DNA of 64,000 nt from Ideonella benzenivorans (lineage in GTDB: Bacteria; Pseudomonadota; Gammaproteobacteria; Burkholderiales; Burkholderiaceae_C): positions 248,001-312,000 of the forward strand of contig NZ_JAGWCB010000006.1 in the NCBI RefSeq assembly GCF_020387415.1. Direction: 5' to 3'. Under the pieces are notes generated by a model. The model had not been told where the DNA came from. It saw only the letters and a program-made list of their open reading frames with translations, and ran no database searches. The position numbers and the translations under genes were made by a program. Below, in pieces: positions 51,558-59,978 of this stretch; position 1 is the stretch's first letter, and each line of letters begins with the position of its first letter.

Positions 51558-52897
51558 GCGCATTTCCCCGTCCTGTTTTCCGCGTGCTGGCCCTGGCGGC
51601 CGCGTTGGCCTTCCCGCATGCGGCCGTGCTGGCGCAGACGGCGGCCCGGGCCGCTGCCACGGCAACGCCCCCCAAGACGGCCGACTACATCGTCGCAGTC
51701 GTCAACAGCGAGCTGGTCACCGAGGTCGAGGTCCAGCAGCGCATGAGCCAGATCGCGGCCGAGGCGCAGCGCAACCAGGCGCCGGTGCCCGACGCCGCCG
51801 CCCTGCGCCAGCAGGCCGTGGATGCGCTGGTCAACGAACGGCTGCAGATCAGCGCGGCCCGCGACAGCGGGCTGAAGGTCGATGACGCCGAGCTGGACCG
51901 GGCGGTCGAGAACATCGCCTCCATGAACAAGCTGAGCGTGGCCCAGCTGCGCCAGCGCCTGCGCCAGGACGGGTTGGACTACGGCACCTTCCGCAGCAAT
52001 CTGCGCGACCAGATCCTGGCGCAGCGCATCCGTGAGCGCGAGGTGCAAAGCCGCATCAAGGTCAGCGACGGCGAGATCGAGGATTACCTGACCGCCCAGC
52101 GCGGCAACCAGGCCAGCCGGCTGGAGCTGAACATCGCCCAGGTCCTGGTGCGGGTGCCCGAGGGGGCCAGCGACGCGGTGGTGGCCGAGAAGAAGGCCCG
52201 CATCGAGCAGGCCCAGGCCCGTCTCAAGGCGGGTGAGCCCTTCGCCGTGGTGGCCAAGGACATGTCGGAAGACAGCAACCGCGAGCGCGGCGGCGAGATC
52301 GGCGGTCGGGCGATGGACCGGTTGCCGGACCTGTTCGTTAACGCCGTGCGCTTCCTGCCGGTGGGCGGCGTGACGCCGCAGCCGCTGCGCAGCGGCGCAG
52401 GCTTCCACCTGCTCAAGCTGCTGTCGCGGGCGGAATCGAATCCAGGCGAGGTCACCCAGACGCGGGCGCGCCACATCCTGTTGCGGCCCTCGGCCCAGCT
52501 GTCGGTCGAGGATGCGCAACGCCGGCTGTCGGACTTCCGCGGCCAGATCCTGGCCGGCAAGGCCCGTTTCGAGGACCTGGCGCGGGAGTATTCCGAAGAC
52601 GGCAGCGCCGCCGCCGGGGGGGATCTGGGTTGGACCTCGCCGGGCTCCTTCGTGCCGGAGTTCGAGAGCGCGATGAACGCGCTGCCCAAGGGCGGCATCT
52701 CGCAGCCGGTCGTGTCGCGCTTTGGCGTGCACCTGATCCAGGTGCTGGACCGGCGCGACGTGCAGGTCAGTCCCGAGCAGCTGCGCAGCCAGGCGCGCGC
52801 GGTGCTGAGCGAGCGCAAGTACAACGACGCCTACACCGCCTGGCTCGACGAGCTGCGCAGCCACGCTTTCATTGAGATGCGTGAGCCCCCGCTGTGA
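51554..52897 (+). CDS. surA: Periplasmic chaperone/peptidyl-prolyl isomerase SurA
   Basis: Protein of 447 aa with a signal peptide (cut near 25, AVLAQ), an N-terminal chaperone domain ([13 protein letters not shown]), and two parvulin domains at about 190-290 and 305-405 (the second with ARHILLRPS and [19 protein letters not shown]). It escorts unfolded outer-membrane proteins, LptD among them. The ATG overlaps the lptD stop by 4 nt, and its stop overlaps the rsmA GTG start. The usual pdxA between surA and rsmA is absent. Confidence 0.95.
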   Translation: MSAFPRPVFRVLALAAALAFPHAAVLAQTAARAAATATPPKTADYIVAVVNSELVTEVEVQQRMSQIAAEAQRNQAPVPDAAALRQQAVDALVNERLQISAARDSGLKVDDAELDRAVENIASMNKLSVAQLRQRLRQDGLDYGTFRSNLRDQILAQRIREREVQSRIKVSDGEIEDYLTAQRGNQASRLELNIAQVLVRVPEGASDAVVAEKKARIEQAQARLKAGEPFAVVAKDMSEDSNRERGGEIGGRAMDRLPDLFVNAVRFLPVGGVTPQPLRSGAGFHLLKLLSRAESNPGEVTQTRARHILLRPSAQLSVEDAQRRLSDFRGQILAGKARFEDLAREYSEDGSAAAGGDLGWTSPGSFVPEFESAMNALPKGGISQPVVSRFGVHLIQVLDRRDVQVSPEQLRSQARAVLSERKYNDAYTAWLDELRSHAFIEMREPPL

Positions 52898-53670
52898 GTG
52901 CCGGCACCGGCCACCACGCGCGCAAGCGCTTCGGCCAACACTTCCTGACCGACACCGCGCTGATCGATGACATCGTCCGCGCCATCGACCCGCACCCGGG
53001 CCAGCCGCTGGTCGAGATCGGCCCTGGCCTGGGCGCGCTGACCGAGCCGGTGCTGGCGCGCTGCCAGCACCTGACCGTGATCGAACTGGACCGCGACCTG
53101 GCCGCCCGCCTGCGCAAGCGGGGCGATGTGGACGTGGTCGAGGCCGACGTGCTGACGGTGGATTTCGGCGCCCTGGCCGAGCGCCTGGGCGGCAAGCTGC
53201 GCGTGATCGGCAACCTGCCCTACAACATCTCCAGCCCCATCCTGTTCCACCTGCTGCCCTGGGCGGACCGGGTGGAAGACCAGCATTTCATGCTGCAGAA
53301 GGAGGTGGTGGACCGCATGGCCGCGACGCCGGGCCACAAGGCCTATGGCCGCCTGTCGGTGATGCTGCAGTGGCGCTACCACATCGAGGCGCTGCTGGAT
53401 GTGCCGCCCGAGTCCTTCGACCCGCCGCCGCGGGTCGATTCGGCGGTGGTGCGCATGCTGCCCTGGCCGTCGACCGCGCAGCTGGACCTGCCCCGCTTCG
53501 AGCAGATGGTGCAGGTGGCCTTCTCGCAGCGGCGCAAGCTGCTGCGCCACTCGCTGGGCCGCTGGCTGGACGAGCAGGGCTTTGGCGGCAGCTTCGACCT
53601 GCAGCGCCGGGCCGAGGAAGTGCCGGTGGCGGAGTACGTCGCCCTGGCGCAGGTCCTGCCCCAGGCCTGA
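52894..53670 (+). CDS. rsmA: 16S rRNA dimethyladenosine transferase RsmA (KsgA)
   Basis: Methyltransferase of 258 aa that dimethylates A1518 and A1519 of 16S r[13 protein letters not shown] is the family N-terminus, [15 protein letters not shown] near 33 binds AdoMet, and the catalytic [10 protein letters not shown] is near 108. The GTG start overlaps the surA stop (GTGA). A strong terminator follows 12 nt after the stop. Confidence 0.96.
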   Translation: MSAGTGHHARKRFGQHFLTDTALIDDIVRAIDPHPGQPLVEIGPGLGALTEPVLARCQHLTVIELDRDLAARLRKRGDVDVVEADVLTVDFGALAERLGGKLRVIGNLPYNISSPILFHLLPWADRVEDQHFMLQKEVVDRMAATPGHKAYGRLSVMLQWRYHIEALLDVPPESFDPPPRVDSAVVRMLPWPSTAQLDLPRFEQMVQVAFSQRRKLLRHSLGRWLDEQGFGGSFDLQRRAEEVPVAEYVALAQVLPQA

Positions 53671-53682
53671 GGCTGCGCCAAG

Positions 53683-53712
53683 ACAAACGGCCCGCTTCAG
53701 CGGGCCGTTTGT
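53683..53712 (+). terminator. Rho-independent terminator after rsmA
   Basis: ACAAACGGCCCGC (53683-53695) and GCGGGCCGTTTGT (53700-53712) form a perfect 13-bp stem with a TTCA loop; the T-rich side is inside the stem. It ends the lptD-surA-rsmA operon and may also work in reverse. Confidence 0.8.
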
Positions 53713-53864
53713 GGCGCGGTGGATGGACGCTGTGGCAGCCGCTCAGGCTGCGTCGCGCCACATCGCGGTGTCGAAGGCACTGCACATCATCGGCATGTTC
53801 ATGCCGAAGTTGGGGTTGGTGCCTGCTTTGGTGCTGGCCTTGGTGGCCGGCTTCGTGGGGGCCG
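53713..53864. other. Unassigned stretch between the rsmA terminator and barstar
   Basis: No recognised gene. A minus-strand frame, open from 53928 and stopping at 53743, ends in a Lys/Thr/Ala-rich then Met-rich tail (KPATKASTKAG, NFGMNMPMM) with strongly GC-biased third positions, so it may be the 3' remnant of a lost gene. A plus-strand frame from 53723 would encode a short hydrophobic peptide. Neither has a ribosome site or a known homologue. Confidence 0.3.
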
Positions 53865-53915
53865 TTTCAGCAGCCCGCTCCCATGACCCGTTTTCTTGGG
53901 AGCGGGCTACTGAAA
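53865..53915. other. Large hairpin over the barstar stop codon
   Basis: TTTCAG-c-AGCCCGCTCCCA (53865-53883) pairs with TGGGAGCGGGCT-a-CTGAAA (53897-53915): 18 paired bases of 19 around a 13-nt loop. The barstar TAG stop (53907-53909) is within one arm. Neither strand has a U tract after it, so it is more likely an RNA 3'-end stabiliser or an insertion scar than a classic terminator. Confidence 0.65.
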
Positions 53916-54302
53916 AGAATAGAAACATCGGAACGGGACCTTGCGGTCGGCCCAGAAGTCCGCGGCATCCCGGAACACGTCCAGCAACTGCTCGCGCGAC
54001 TCGCGGTCGAACTTGCCGTTGTCCGGGATGTGCTCCAGCACCACCACGAAGCCCGGTTGCGCGCCCGACTTGTTGACCAGATCGGTCATGCAGTCGTAGA
54101 GCGCATCCAGGTTCTTGCCGAAGTGCTGCGGGAACAGGAACGAGGTCGCAATGGTCTCCAGCACATCCTGCTTGGACTGGGCATCGGTCAGATTGGCGAA
54201 CAGAAAGTGCTGGCCCGATTCCTGGGCCGCGCGCATCAGGTCGTCGACCCGATAGGCGCGTATCGCCTGCACGATGTTGGGACGGACTGACTGCAGCAGC
54301 AT
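53907..54302 (-). CDS. Barstar-family ribonuclease inhibitor
   Basis: Protein of 131 aa. The barstar core FPQHFGKNLDALYDCMTD (near 63-80) matches the ribonuclease-binding helix and loop of barstar, and FVVVLEHIP and FRDAADFW follow. It would bind the guanyl ribonuclease encoded directly upstream and protect the cytoplasm before secretion. The ATG at 54302 has a strong AGGAGG site. An alternative ATG at 54359 overlaps the ribonuclease stop (TGATG) and adds 19 residues read through a terminator hairpin. Base composition is lower in GC than its neighbours. Confidence 0.9.
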   Translation of the reverse strand: MLLQSVRPNIVQAIRAYRVDDLMRAAQESGQHFLFANLTDAQSKQDVLETIATSFLFPQHFGKNLDALYDCMTDLVNKSGAQPGFVVVLEHIPDNGKFDRESREQLLDVFRDAADFWADRKVPFRCFYSFQ

Positions 54303-54323
54303 GGTCGCGTTCCTCCTGTGGTC

Positions 54324-54343
54324 AAAAAAAGCCGGACCGGCTT
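54324..54343 (-). terminator. Intrinsic terminator between ribonuclease and barstar genes
   Basis: On the minus strand AAGCCG-GTC-CGGCTT is followed directly by five more T (seven T in all, 54330-54324). It lies between the ribonuclease stop (54359) and the barstar ribosome site. The plus strand has no T tract, so it acts only in the direction of these genes. Confidence 0.72.
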
Positions 54344-54358
54344 CCAGGGCGTGTGTCA

Positions 54359-54838
54359 TCAGGGCAGCACACGCCGGAAGCTGGCGTAATGATCATCTGT
54401 GTAAAAACAGGCGTCGGGGTTCCGTGGTTGACGTCCGCCGCACACCAGACGCCGGGCACCGCGGTCGCGCGCGCCCGGTGTGGGCACGGTGTACTCGCGG
54501 TAGTAGCCCCGGGGTTGGCGCGGCAGGATGCGTTCACGGTTGCCGAACACGATGCCGTCTTTTTCGTAAGGGAAGGGGCCGCCTGCACGGACCAGACGCT
54601 CGGTGATCTGGGCCTGGCGGGGCAGATCGGCCAGCGCCACCGTGGGCAGCACCGAGGCGACTGCGGGGGCCGTTTCACGGGCCCAGACGGCGGCCGGTGT
54701 CATTCCCCCCAGGCCCGCCAGGGCCAGGACGCCGACCGAGAGGGCCAGCCAGGCACGCTTCCAGCACAGCCCGGCTGCCGCGACGCGGCCCTTCTTGTCG
54801 AAGGACTGCCCCACCGAATCCGGACTGGACGAAACCAC
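54359..54838 (-). CDS. Secreted guanyl-specific ribonuclease (RNase Sa/barnase family)
   Basis: About 159 aa from a GTG at 54838. A hydrophobic signal segment (LALSVGVLALAGLGG) with a likely cut near AAVWA precedes a compact RNase domain very like RNase Sa: GPFPYEKDGIVFGNRE, YYREYTVPTPGARDRGARR and YTDDHYASF. Catalytic Glu (YREYTV), Arg (RGARR) and His (DDHYASF) are all present, so it should cut RNA after G. The start is uncertain: GTGs at 54892, 54838 and 54814 are all in frame. Secreted nuclease plus barstar suggests competition with other cells or RNA scavenging. Confidence 0.88.
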   Translation of the reverse strand: MVSSSPDSVGQSFDKKGRVAAAGLCWKRAWLALSVGVLALAGLGGMTPAAVWARETAPAVASVLPTVALADLPRQAQITERLVRAGGPFPYEKDGIVFGNRERILPRQPRGYYREYTVPTPGARDRGARRLVCGGRQPRNPDACFYTDDHYASFRRVLP

Positions 54839-54975
54839 GGGTTTACCCTGAAAGCCTAAACCACAATCGTAGCCGATTGGCAGAAATACCACAAGTCCGC
54901 TGCCCGAAAAACGTGCAACGGAGGGTTTTGTGAGTAGGGGCTCGCTTTTGTGCTAGCCCTTGCGGTGGCGGGTGT
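54839..54975. other. Intergenic, lower GC, upstream of the ribonuclease
   Basis: AT-richer than its surroundings. TACGAT at about 54872-54867 on the minus strand is a -10-like candidate for the ribonuclease gene. A stem GGGCTAGC/GCGAGCCC with one mismatch lies just after maeB but has no U tract. Confidence 0.4.
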
Positions 54976-57270
54976 TCAGCGGGCGGCGTTGGCGTCGGCC
55001 ACGGTCAGGGCCGTCATGTTGACGATGCGGCGCACGGTGGCCGACGGGGTCAGGATGTGCACCGGCTGGGCCGCGCCCAGCAGCATCGGGCCGATGGCGA
55101 TGCCGCCACCGGCGGCGGTCTTCAGCAGGTTGTAGCTGATGTTGGCGGCATCGATGTTGGGCAGCACCAGCAGGTTGGCTTCGCCCTTCAGGGTGCTGCG
55201 GGGCATCAGTTCGGCACGGTATTCGGCGTCCAGTGCCGCATCGCCGTGCATTTCGCCGTCGATCTCCAGCCAGGGCGCCTGTTGCTGCACCAGGGCCAGG
55301 GTCTCGCGCATCTTCACCGCCGAGGGCTGGCAGCTGCTGCCGAAGTTGCTGTGCGAGAGCAGGGCGGCCTTGGGCTGGATGCCGAAGCGCCGCATCTCCT
55401 CGGCCGCCAGGATGGTGATCTCGGCCAGTTGCTCGGCCGTGGGGTCGTAGTTGACGTGGGTGTCCACCAGGAAGACCTGGCGGTTGGGCAGCATCAGGCC
55501 GTTCATGCAGGCGAAGTTCTTCACCCCGGCGCGGCGGCCGATGACGGATTCGATGTGCGCCAGGTGCATCGCGGTGGTGCCCCAGGTGCCGCAGATCATG
55601 CCGTCCACCTCGCCCTTGTGCAGCAGCATGCTGGAAATCAGCGTCAGGCGGCGGCGCATTTCGATCTTGGCGAACTGCTCGGTGACGCCCTTGCGCTCCA
55701 TCATCTGGTGGTAGGTCTGCCAGAAGTCGCGGTAGCGGCGGTCGTCGTCGATGTTGACGATCTCGTAGTCGCGGCCCTCTTCCAGGCGCAGGCCCAGCTT
55801 CTCGATGCGGGTGCGGATGATGTGGGCGCGGCCCACCAGCACCGGCCGGGCCAGGCCCTCGTCGGCCACCACCTGCACCGCGCGCAGCACACGGCGGTCC
55901 TCACCCTCGGCAAAGGCCACGCGCTTGGCCTTGGCCTTCTTGGCCACCGAAAAGATCGGCTTCATCAGCGTGCCCGAGGCATAGACGAAGCTCTGCAGCT
56001 TCTCCTCGTAGGCCACCATGTCGGCGATCGGCCGCGTGGCCACGCCCGAGGCCATCGCCGCCTCGGCCACCGCCGGGGCGATCTGGATCATCAGCCGCGG
56101 GTCGAAGGGCTTGGGAATCAGGTATTCCGGGCCGAAGGACAGCGTGGTGCCGGCATAGGCCGAGGCCACCACGTCGCTCTGCTCGGCCTGGGCCAGCTCG
56201 GCGATCGCCCGCACCGCCGCGATCTCCATCTCGTCGTTGATGGTGCTGGCACCGCAGTCCAGCGCACCGCGGAAGATGTAGGGGAAGCACAGGACGTTGT
56301 TGACCTGGTTGGGGTAGTCGGTGCGGCCGGTGGCCATGATGGCGTCGTCGCGCACCGCCTTGACCTCCTCGGGCATGATTTCCGGCGTCGGGTTGGCCAG
56401 CGCGAAGATCAGCGGCTGGGTCGCCATGCTGGCCACCATGTCGGCTTTCAGCACACCGCCCGCCGACAGGCCCAGGAAGATGTCCGCGCCGGCGATGGCC
56501 TCGCGCAGGCTGCGGTGCGGCGTGTCCTGGGCGAACAGCGCCTTGTCCGGGTCCATCAGCTCGGTGCGGCCCTTGTAGACCACGCCGGCCAGGTCGGTGA
56601 CGTAGATGTTCTCGCGCGGCAGGCCCAGCTTCACCAGCAGGTTCAGGCAGGCCAGCGCGGCCGCGCCAGCGCCCGACGACACCAGCTTGACCTGCTTGAT
56701 GTCCTTGCCGACCACCTTCAGGCCGTTGAGCAGGGCGGCGCCCACCACGATGGCGGTGCCGTGCTGGTCGTCGTGGAAGACGGGGATCGACAGGCGCTCG
56801 CGCAGTTTGCGCTCGACGTAGAAACAGTCCGGCGCCTTGATGTCTTCCAGGTTGATGCCGCCGAAGGTGGGCTCCAGGGCGGCAATGATGTCGACCAGCT
56901 TGTCCAGGTCGTTCTCGGCCACCTCCAGGTCGAAGACGTCGATGCCGGCGAACTTCTTGAACAGCACACCCTTGCCTTCCATCACCGGCTTGGAGGCCAG
57001 CGGGCCGATGTTGCCCAGGCCCAGCACGGCGGTGCCGTTGGAGACCACGGCCACCAGGTTGCCGCGGCTGGTGTAGCGGAAGGCGTTGGCCGGGTCCTCG
57101 ACGATCTCCTCGCAGGCCGCGGCCACGCCGGGCGAGTAGGCCAGGGCCAGATCGCGCTGGTTGACCAGCTGCTTGGTCGCGCTGATGGCAACCTTGCCCG
57201 GGGTCGGGAACTCGTGGTACTCCAGTGCGGCACGGCGCAGCTGGGCTTGGCGTTCTTCGGCAGTGGACAT
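54976..57270 (-). CDS. maeB: NADP-dependent malic enzyme with phosphotransacetylase-like domain
   Basis: Protein of 764 aa. The N-terminal malic enzyme (about 1-425) decarboxylates malate to pyruvate: TYR-type YSPGVA near 45, [14 protein letters not shown] near 139 and the NADP fold [13 protein letters not shown] near 172. The C-terminal domain (about 430-764) resembles phosphate acetyltransferase ([20 protein letters not shown]) but usually acts as an acetyl-CoA sensor. Start at 57270; TACAAT at 57326-57321 would give a 40-nt leader. Divergent from thiL. Confidence 0.95.
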   Translation of the reverse strand: MSTAEERQAQLRRAALEYHEFPTPGKVAISATKQLVNQRDLALAYSPGVAAACEEIVEDPANAFRYTSRGNLVAVVSNGTAVLGLGNIGPLASKPVMEGKGVLFKKFAGIDVFDLEVAENDLDKLVDIIAALEPTFGGINLEDIKAPDCFYVERKLRERLSIPVFHDDQHGTAIVVGAALLNGLKVVGKDIKQVKLVSSGAGAAALACLNLLVKLGLPRENIYVTDLAGVVYKGRTELMDPDKALFAQDTPHRSLREAIAGADIFLGLSAGGVLKADMVASMATQPLIFALANPTPEIMPEEVKAVRDDAIMATGRTDYPNQVNNVLCFPYIFRGALDCGASTINDEMEIAAVRAIAELAQAEQSDVVASAYAGTTLSFGPEYLIPKPFDPRLMIQIAPAVAEAAMASGVATRPIADMVAYEEKLQSFVYASGTLMKPIFSVAKKAKAKRVAFAEGEDRRVLRAVQVVADEGLARPVLVGRAHIIRTRIEKLGLRLEEGRDYEIVNIDDDRRYRDFWQTYHQMMERKGVTEQFAKIEMRRRLTLISSMLLHKGEVDGMICGTWGTTAMHLAHIESVIGRRAGVKNFACMNGLMLPNRQVFLVDTHVNYDPTAEQLAEITILAAEEMRRFGIQPKAALLSHSNFGSSCQPSAVKMRETLALVQQQAPWLEIDGEMHGDAALDAEYRAELMPRSTLKGEANLLVLPNIDAANISYNLLKTAAGGGIAIGPMLLGAAQPVHILTPSATVRRIVNMTALTVADANAAR

Positions 57271-57429
57271 CGCGGCGTTCCTTGGTCTCGTGTGCCCCGG
57301 CTGGGTGCAGGGAATCCCAAATTGTAGAAGGCCAGGTCGCCATGCGAAAAACCGGCCCCCTGGGCCGCCTGGCATCGCTCGCCATCATCGCGGCAGAGGG
57401 CCGTTCTGTCGGCTGCGACAATCCCTGCC

Positions 57430-58392
57430 ATGGCCCTGGGCGAATTCGAACTCATCGACCGTTTTTTCCGCCGTCCGGTGCGGCGCGCCGTGCTCGGCGT
57501 GGGGGATGACTGCGCACTGTTGCAGCCGCGTCCCGGCATGCAGCTGGCCGTCTCGACCGACCTGCTGGTGGAGGGGCGGCACTTCCTCTCGACCGTCGAC
57601 CCCGTGCGGCTGGGGCACAAGGCGCTGGCGGTCAACCTGAGCGATCTGGCCGCCTGTGGCGCCGAGCCACTGGCCTTCACGCTGAGCCTGTCGATGCCCC
57701 GGCCGGATGAGCGTTTCCTGGCGCCTTTTGCCGAGGGCCTGCTGGCGCTGGCCGACCGCCATGCCATCGAGCTGGTGGGGGGCGACACCACGGCCGGGCC
57801 GCTCACCATCGGCATCACCGTGATGGGCGAGGTGCCGGCCGGCCAGGCCCTGCGCCGCAGCGGGGCCCGGGCGGGCGACGCGCTGTGGGTCAGTGGCTGG
57901 CCTGGCGAGGCCCGGCTGGCGCTGGAGGTGTTCCGCGGCACCCTGTCGCTGCCGGAGGTGGATTTCAACGCCGCCCGCCGGGCGATGGAACAGCCCGAGC
58001 CGCGCGTGGCGCTGGGCCTGGCCTTGCGCGGCGTGGCGAGCGCGGCCATCGACGTCAGCGACGGCCTGCTGGGCGACCTGGGCCATGTGCTGAAGGCCTC
58101 TGGCGTCGGGGCGGCGCTGAGCCTGGCCGATTTTCCACGTCGCCCGCTGCTGGCGCGTCAGCCCGCGGCGGTGCAGCGCATGGCCTGGCTGACCGGCGGC
58201 GACGATTACGAACTGCTGTTCACTGCGCCGCCGGCAGCGGCCGATGCCGTGCAGGCGGCATCCGCCCAGGCCGGGGTGCCGGTGCACCGCATCGGCCGCA
58301 TCACCGCCGAGCCCGGCCTGCAGGTTCGGGACGAAACGGGCGCAGCGCTGGACCTGGCGGGTTGGGCCGCCTTTGATCACTTCAGGACATGA
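57430..58392 (+). CDS. thiL: Thiamine-monophosphate kinase
   Basis: Enzyme of 320 aa that phosphorylates thiamine monophosphate to the diphosphate. GEFELIDRFF at the N-terminus, GVGDDCALL near 23, the STDLLVEGRHF block near 42 and VGGDTTAGPL near 115 are family motifs; IDVSDGLLGDLGH near 207 binds metal and nucleotide. GACAAT lies 7 nt before the ATG. Its stop overlaps the pgpA start (ATGA). Confidence 0.96.
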   Translation: MALGEFELIDRFFRRPVRRAVLGVGDDCALLQPRPGMQLAVSTDLLVEGRHFLSTVDPVRLGHKALAVNLSDLAACGAEPLAFTLSLSMPRPDERFLAPFAEGLLALADRHAIELVGGDTTAGPLTIGITVMGEVPAGQALRRSGARAGDALWVSGWPGEARLALEVFRGTLSLPEVDFNAARRAMEQPEPRVALGLALRGVASAAIDVSDGLLGDLGHVLKASGVGAALSLADFPRRPLLARQPAAVQRMAWLTGGDDYELLFTAPPAAADAVQAASAQAGVPVHRIGRITAEPGLQVRDETGAALDLAGWAAFDHFRT

Positions 58393-58988
58393 GCATCACC
58401 GATCCGCAGGACGGCGTCTCCGACGCCCGCGTCCTCGCCGAAACCACCCGCACGGGCCTGGACCCCGCCGCGGCCCAGCCGCCGGTGCGGCCGGGCGTCT
58501 GGCTGCTGGGGCGCTCGCCCCTGCACTGGGTCTCGCTGGCCATGGGCAGTGGCCTGTCGCCGGTGGCGCCGGGCACCATGGGCACGCTGTGGGCCTGGCT
58601 GGCCTGGCGGCTGCTGGACCCGTGGCTGAGCACGCCGGCCTGGGCGATCGTGCTGGGGGTCGGCTTCTTCGCCGGCTGGTGGGCCTGCACCGCCACCGCC
58701 CGCGCGCTGCGGGTGGCCGACCCGTCCTGCGTGGTCTGGGACGAGGTGCTGGCCTTCTGGATCATCCTGTGGGTCGTGATGCCCGCCAGCTTCGGCCTGC
58801 AGCTGGCCGCCTTCGTGCTGTTCCGTCTGTTCGACATGGTGAAGGTCGGGCCGGTGGGCTGGGCCGATCGCCTGTTCAAGCTCGCCCCCGGTCAGATGCC
58901 GGGCTGGGCGCAGGGCTTCGGCATCCTGTTCGACGACCTGGTGGCGGCGCTGTGCGCGCTGTTGGTGCTGGCCCTCTGGCAGGCCTGA
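58389..58988 (+). CDS. pgpA: Phosphatidylglycerophosphatase A
   Basis: Inner-membrane phosphatase of 199 aa that makes phosphatidylglycerol. SGLSPVAPGTMGTLWAW near 54-70 and VVWDEVLAFW near 115 hold the conserved acidic and Arg residues, and LFRLFDMVKVGPVGWAD near 140 is the last signature. Three to four membrane helices. The first 30 residues are a polar extension. Coupled to thiL by a 4-nt overlap, a common pairing. Confidence 0.95.
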   Translation: MSITDPQDGVSDARVLAETTRTGLDPAAAQPPVRPGVWLLGRSPLHWVSLAMGSGLSPVAPGTMGTLWAWLAWRLLDPWLSTPAWAIVLGVGFFAGWWACTATARALRVADPSCVVWDEVLAFWIILWVVMPASFGLQLAAFVLFRLFDMVKVGPVGWADRLFKLAPGQMPGWAQGFGILFDDLVAALCALLVLALWQA

Positions 58989-58995
58989 GGACGCG

Positions 58996-59526
58996 ATGGA
59001 CACCTTGCTGACCGATGCCGCCGCGCTGCAGGCGGCCCTGGGCCCCCTGGGCGACACGCTGCGGGCCCAGGGTTGGCGCCTGGCCACGGCCGAGAGCTGC
59101 ACCGGCGGGCTGATCGCTGCGCTGTGCACCAGCGTGGCCGGTTCCAGCGACTGGTTCGACCGCGGGTTCGTGACCTACAGCAATGCCGCCAAGACGGCCC
59201 AACTGGGCGTGCCGGCGCCATTGATTGCGGCCGAGGGCGCCGTCAGCCAGCCGGTGGCCGAGGCCATGGCCCTGGGCGCGCTGGCCCACAGCGAGGCCCA
59301 ACTGGCGGTGGCCGTCACCGGCATTGCCGGCCCCGGCGGCGCGGTGCCGGGCAAGCCTGTGGGCACCGTGTGGCTGGCCCTGGCCCGCCGTGGCACTGGC
59401 GTGGCGCCCGAGGTCGTCAGCCGGCTGCTGTCGCTGCCGGGGGATCGCACGGCGGTGCGCTCGGCCACCGTGGCCGCCGCGTTGCAGGCGCTGCAGCGCG
59501 CCGCGCAGGGCCTGTTGCAGGCTTGA
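58996..59526 (+). CDS. pncC: Nicotinamide-nucleotide amidohydrolase PncC (CinA C-terminal domain)
   Basis: Protein of 176 aa of the CinA C-terminal family. TAESCTGGLIAALCTSVAGSS near 31 has the catalytic Ser and AVTGIAGPGGAVPGKPVGTVW near 105 is the second signature. It deamidates NMN to NaMN in NAD recycling. The N-terminal CinA domain is absent, as in E. coli YgaD. It starts 7 nt after pgpA and closes the thiL-pgpA-pncC unit. Confidence 0.95.
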   Translation: MDTLLTDAAALQAALGPLGDTLRAQGWRLATAESCTGGLIAALCTSVAGSSDWFDRGFVTYSNAAKTAQLGVPAPLIAAEGAVSQPVAEAMALGALAHSEAQLAVAVTGIAGPGGAVPGKPVGTVWLALARRGTGVAPEVVSRLLSLPGDRTAVRSATVAAALQALQRAAQGLLQA

Positions 59527-59547
59527 GCGGGCGGCGGCGACGCCGGT

Positions 59548-59751
59548 TCAGAAGTCGCCGTGCAGGCCCAGGTTGTGCCGCCGGGCCGAACCACCGTGCC
59601 AGACGGCGCGGCTGCGCTGGGTTTGCCTGGCGTTCTGGACCGTGTCGTCGCCGAAGGCGCTGTACGGGCGCCCTTCGGGGCGGGCCCGTTCAGCGGCAGA
59701 GCCGTTCGCAGAGCTGGTCGGCGGGTTCGGCCCAGTCGGCGTCGTCGGCAA
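59548..59751 (-). pseudogene. Possible outer-membrane-protein C-terminal remnant
   Basis: A minus-strand frame overlapping the end of the DUF2789 gene and running on to 59548. The last 45 codons have almost all G or C in third position and end in RRHNLGLHGDF, a terminal Phe after alternating residues as in outer-membrane beta-barrel proteins. There is no proper start or signal peptide. It may be a 3' fragment of a lost gene or a small unknown protein. Confidence 0.3.
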
Positions 59752-59923
59752 TGGCCTGGCGCAGGAAAGCCGCCTGGGACGGCGTCCAGACCGTCGCCTC
59801 CGGCAGGGCGCAGCCCTGGGCGTCGCAGCGGTGGGCGGCGATCCAGGCCTCGATCTCCTCGGGCGAGGACGGCAGGCCCAGTTGCTTGAAGAGTTCGCTC
59901 AGCGGGTGGAAGGTGGCGTCCAT
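59690..59923 (-). CDS. DUF2789 family protein
   Basis: Small soluble protein of 77 aa of the DUF2789 family of unknown function: HPLSELFKQLGLPSS at the start, IEAWIAAHR near 25, and WTPSQAAFLRQAI near 47 are typical. CGGAGG lies about 9 nt before the ATG at 59923. It stands alone between pncC and holA. Confidence 0.85.
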   Translation of the reverse strand: MDATFHPLSELFKQLGLPSSPEEIEAWIAAHRCDAQGCALPEATVWTPSQAAFLRQAIADDADWAEPADQLCERLCR

Positions 59924-59978
59924 GGCAGATCCTCCGTCGGGAGCGGGCAGTGTCGCACGCTGGCGACGGACCGGCGTG

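Noticed and set aside
54893-54975. Stem after maeB as an intrinsic terminator
   Set aside because: The GGGCTAGC/GCGAGCCC stem has a mismatch and no U tract follows.
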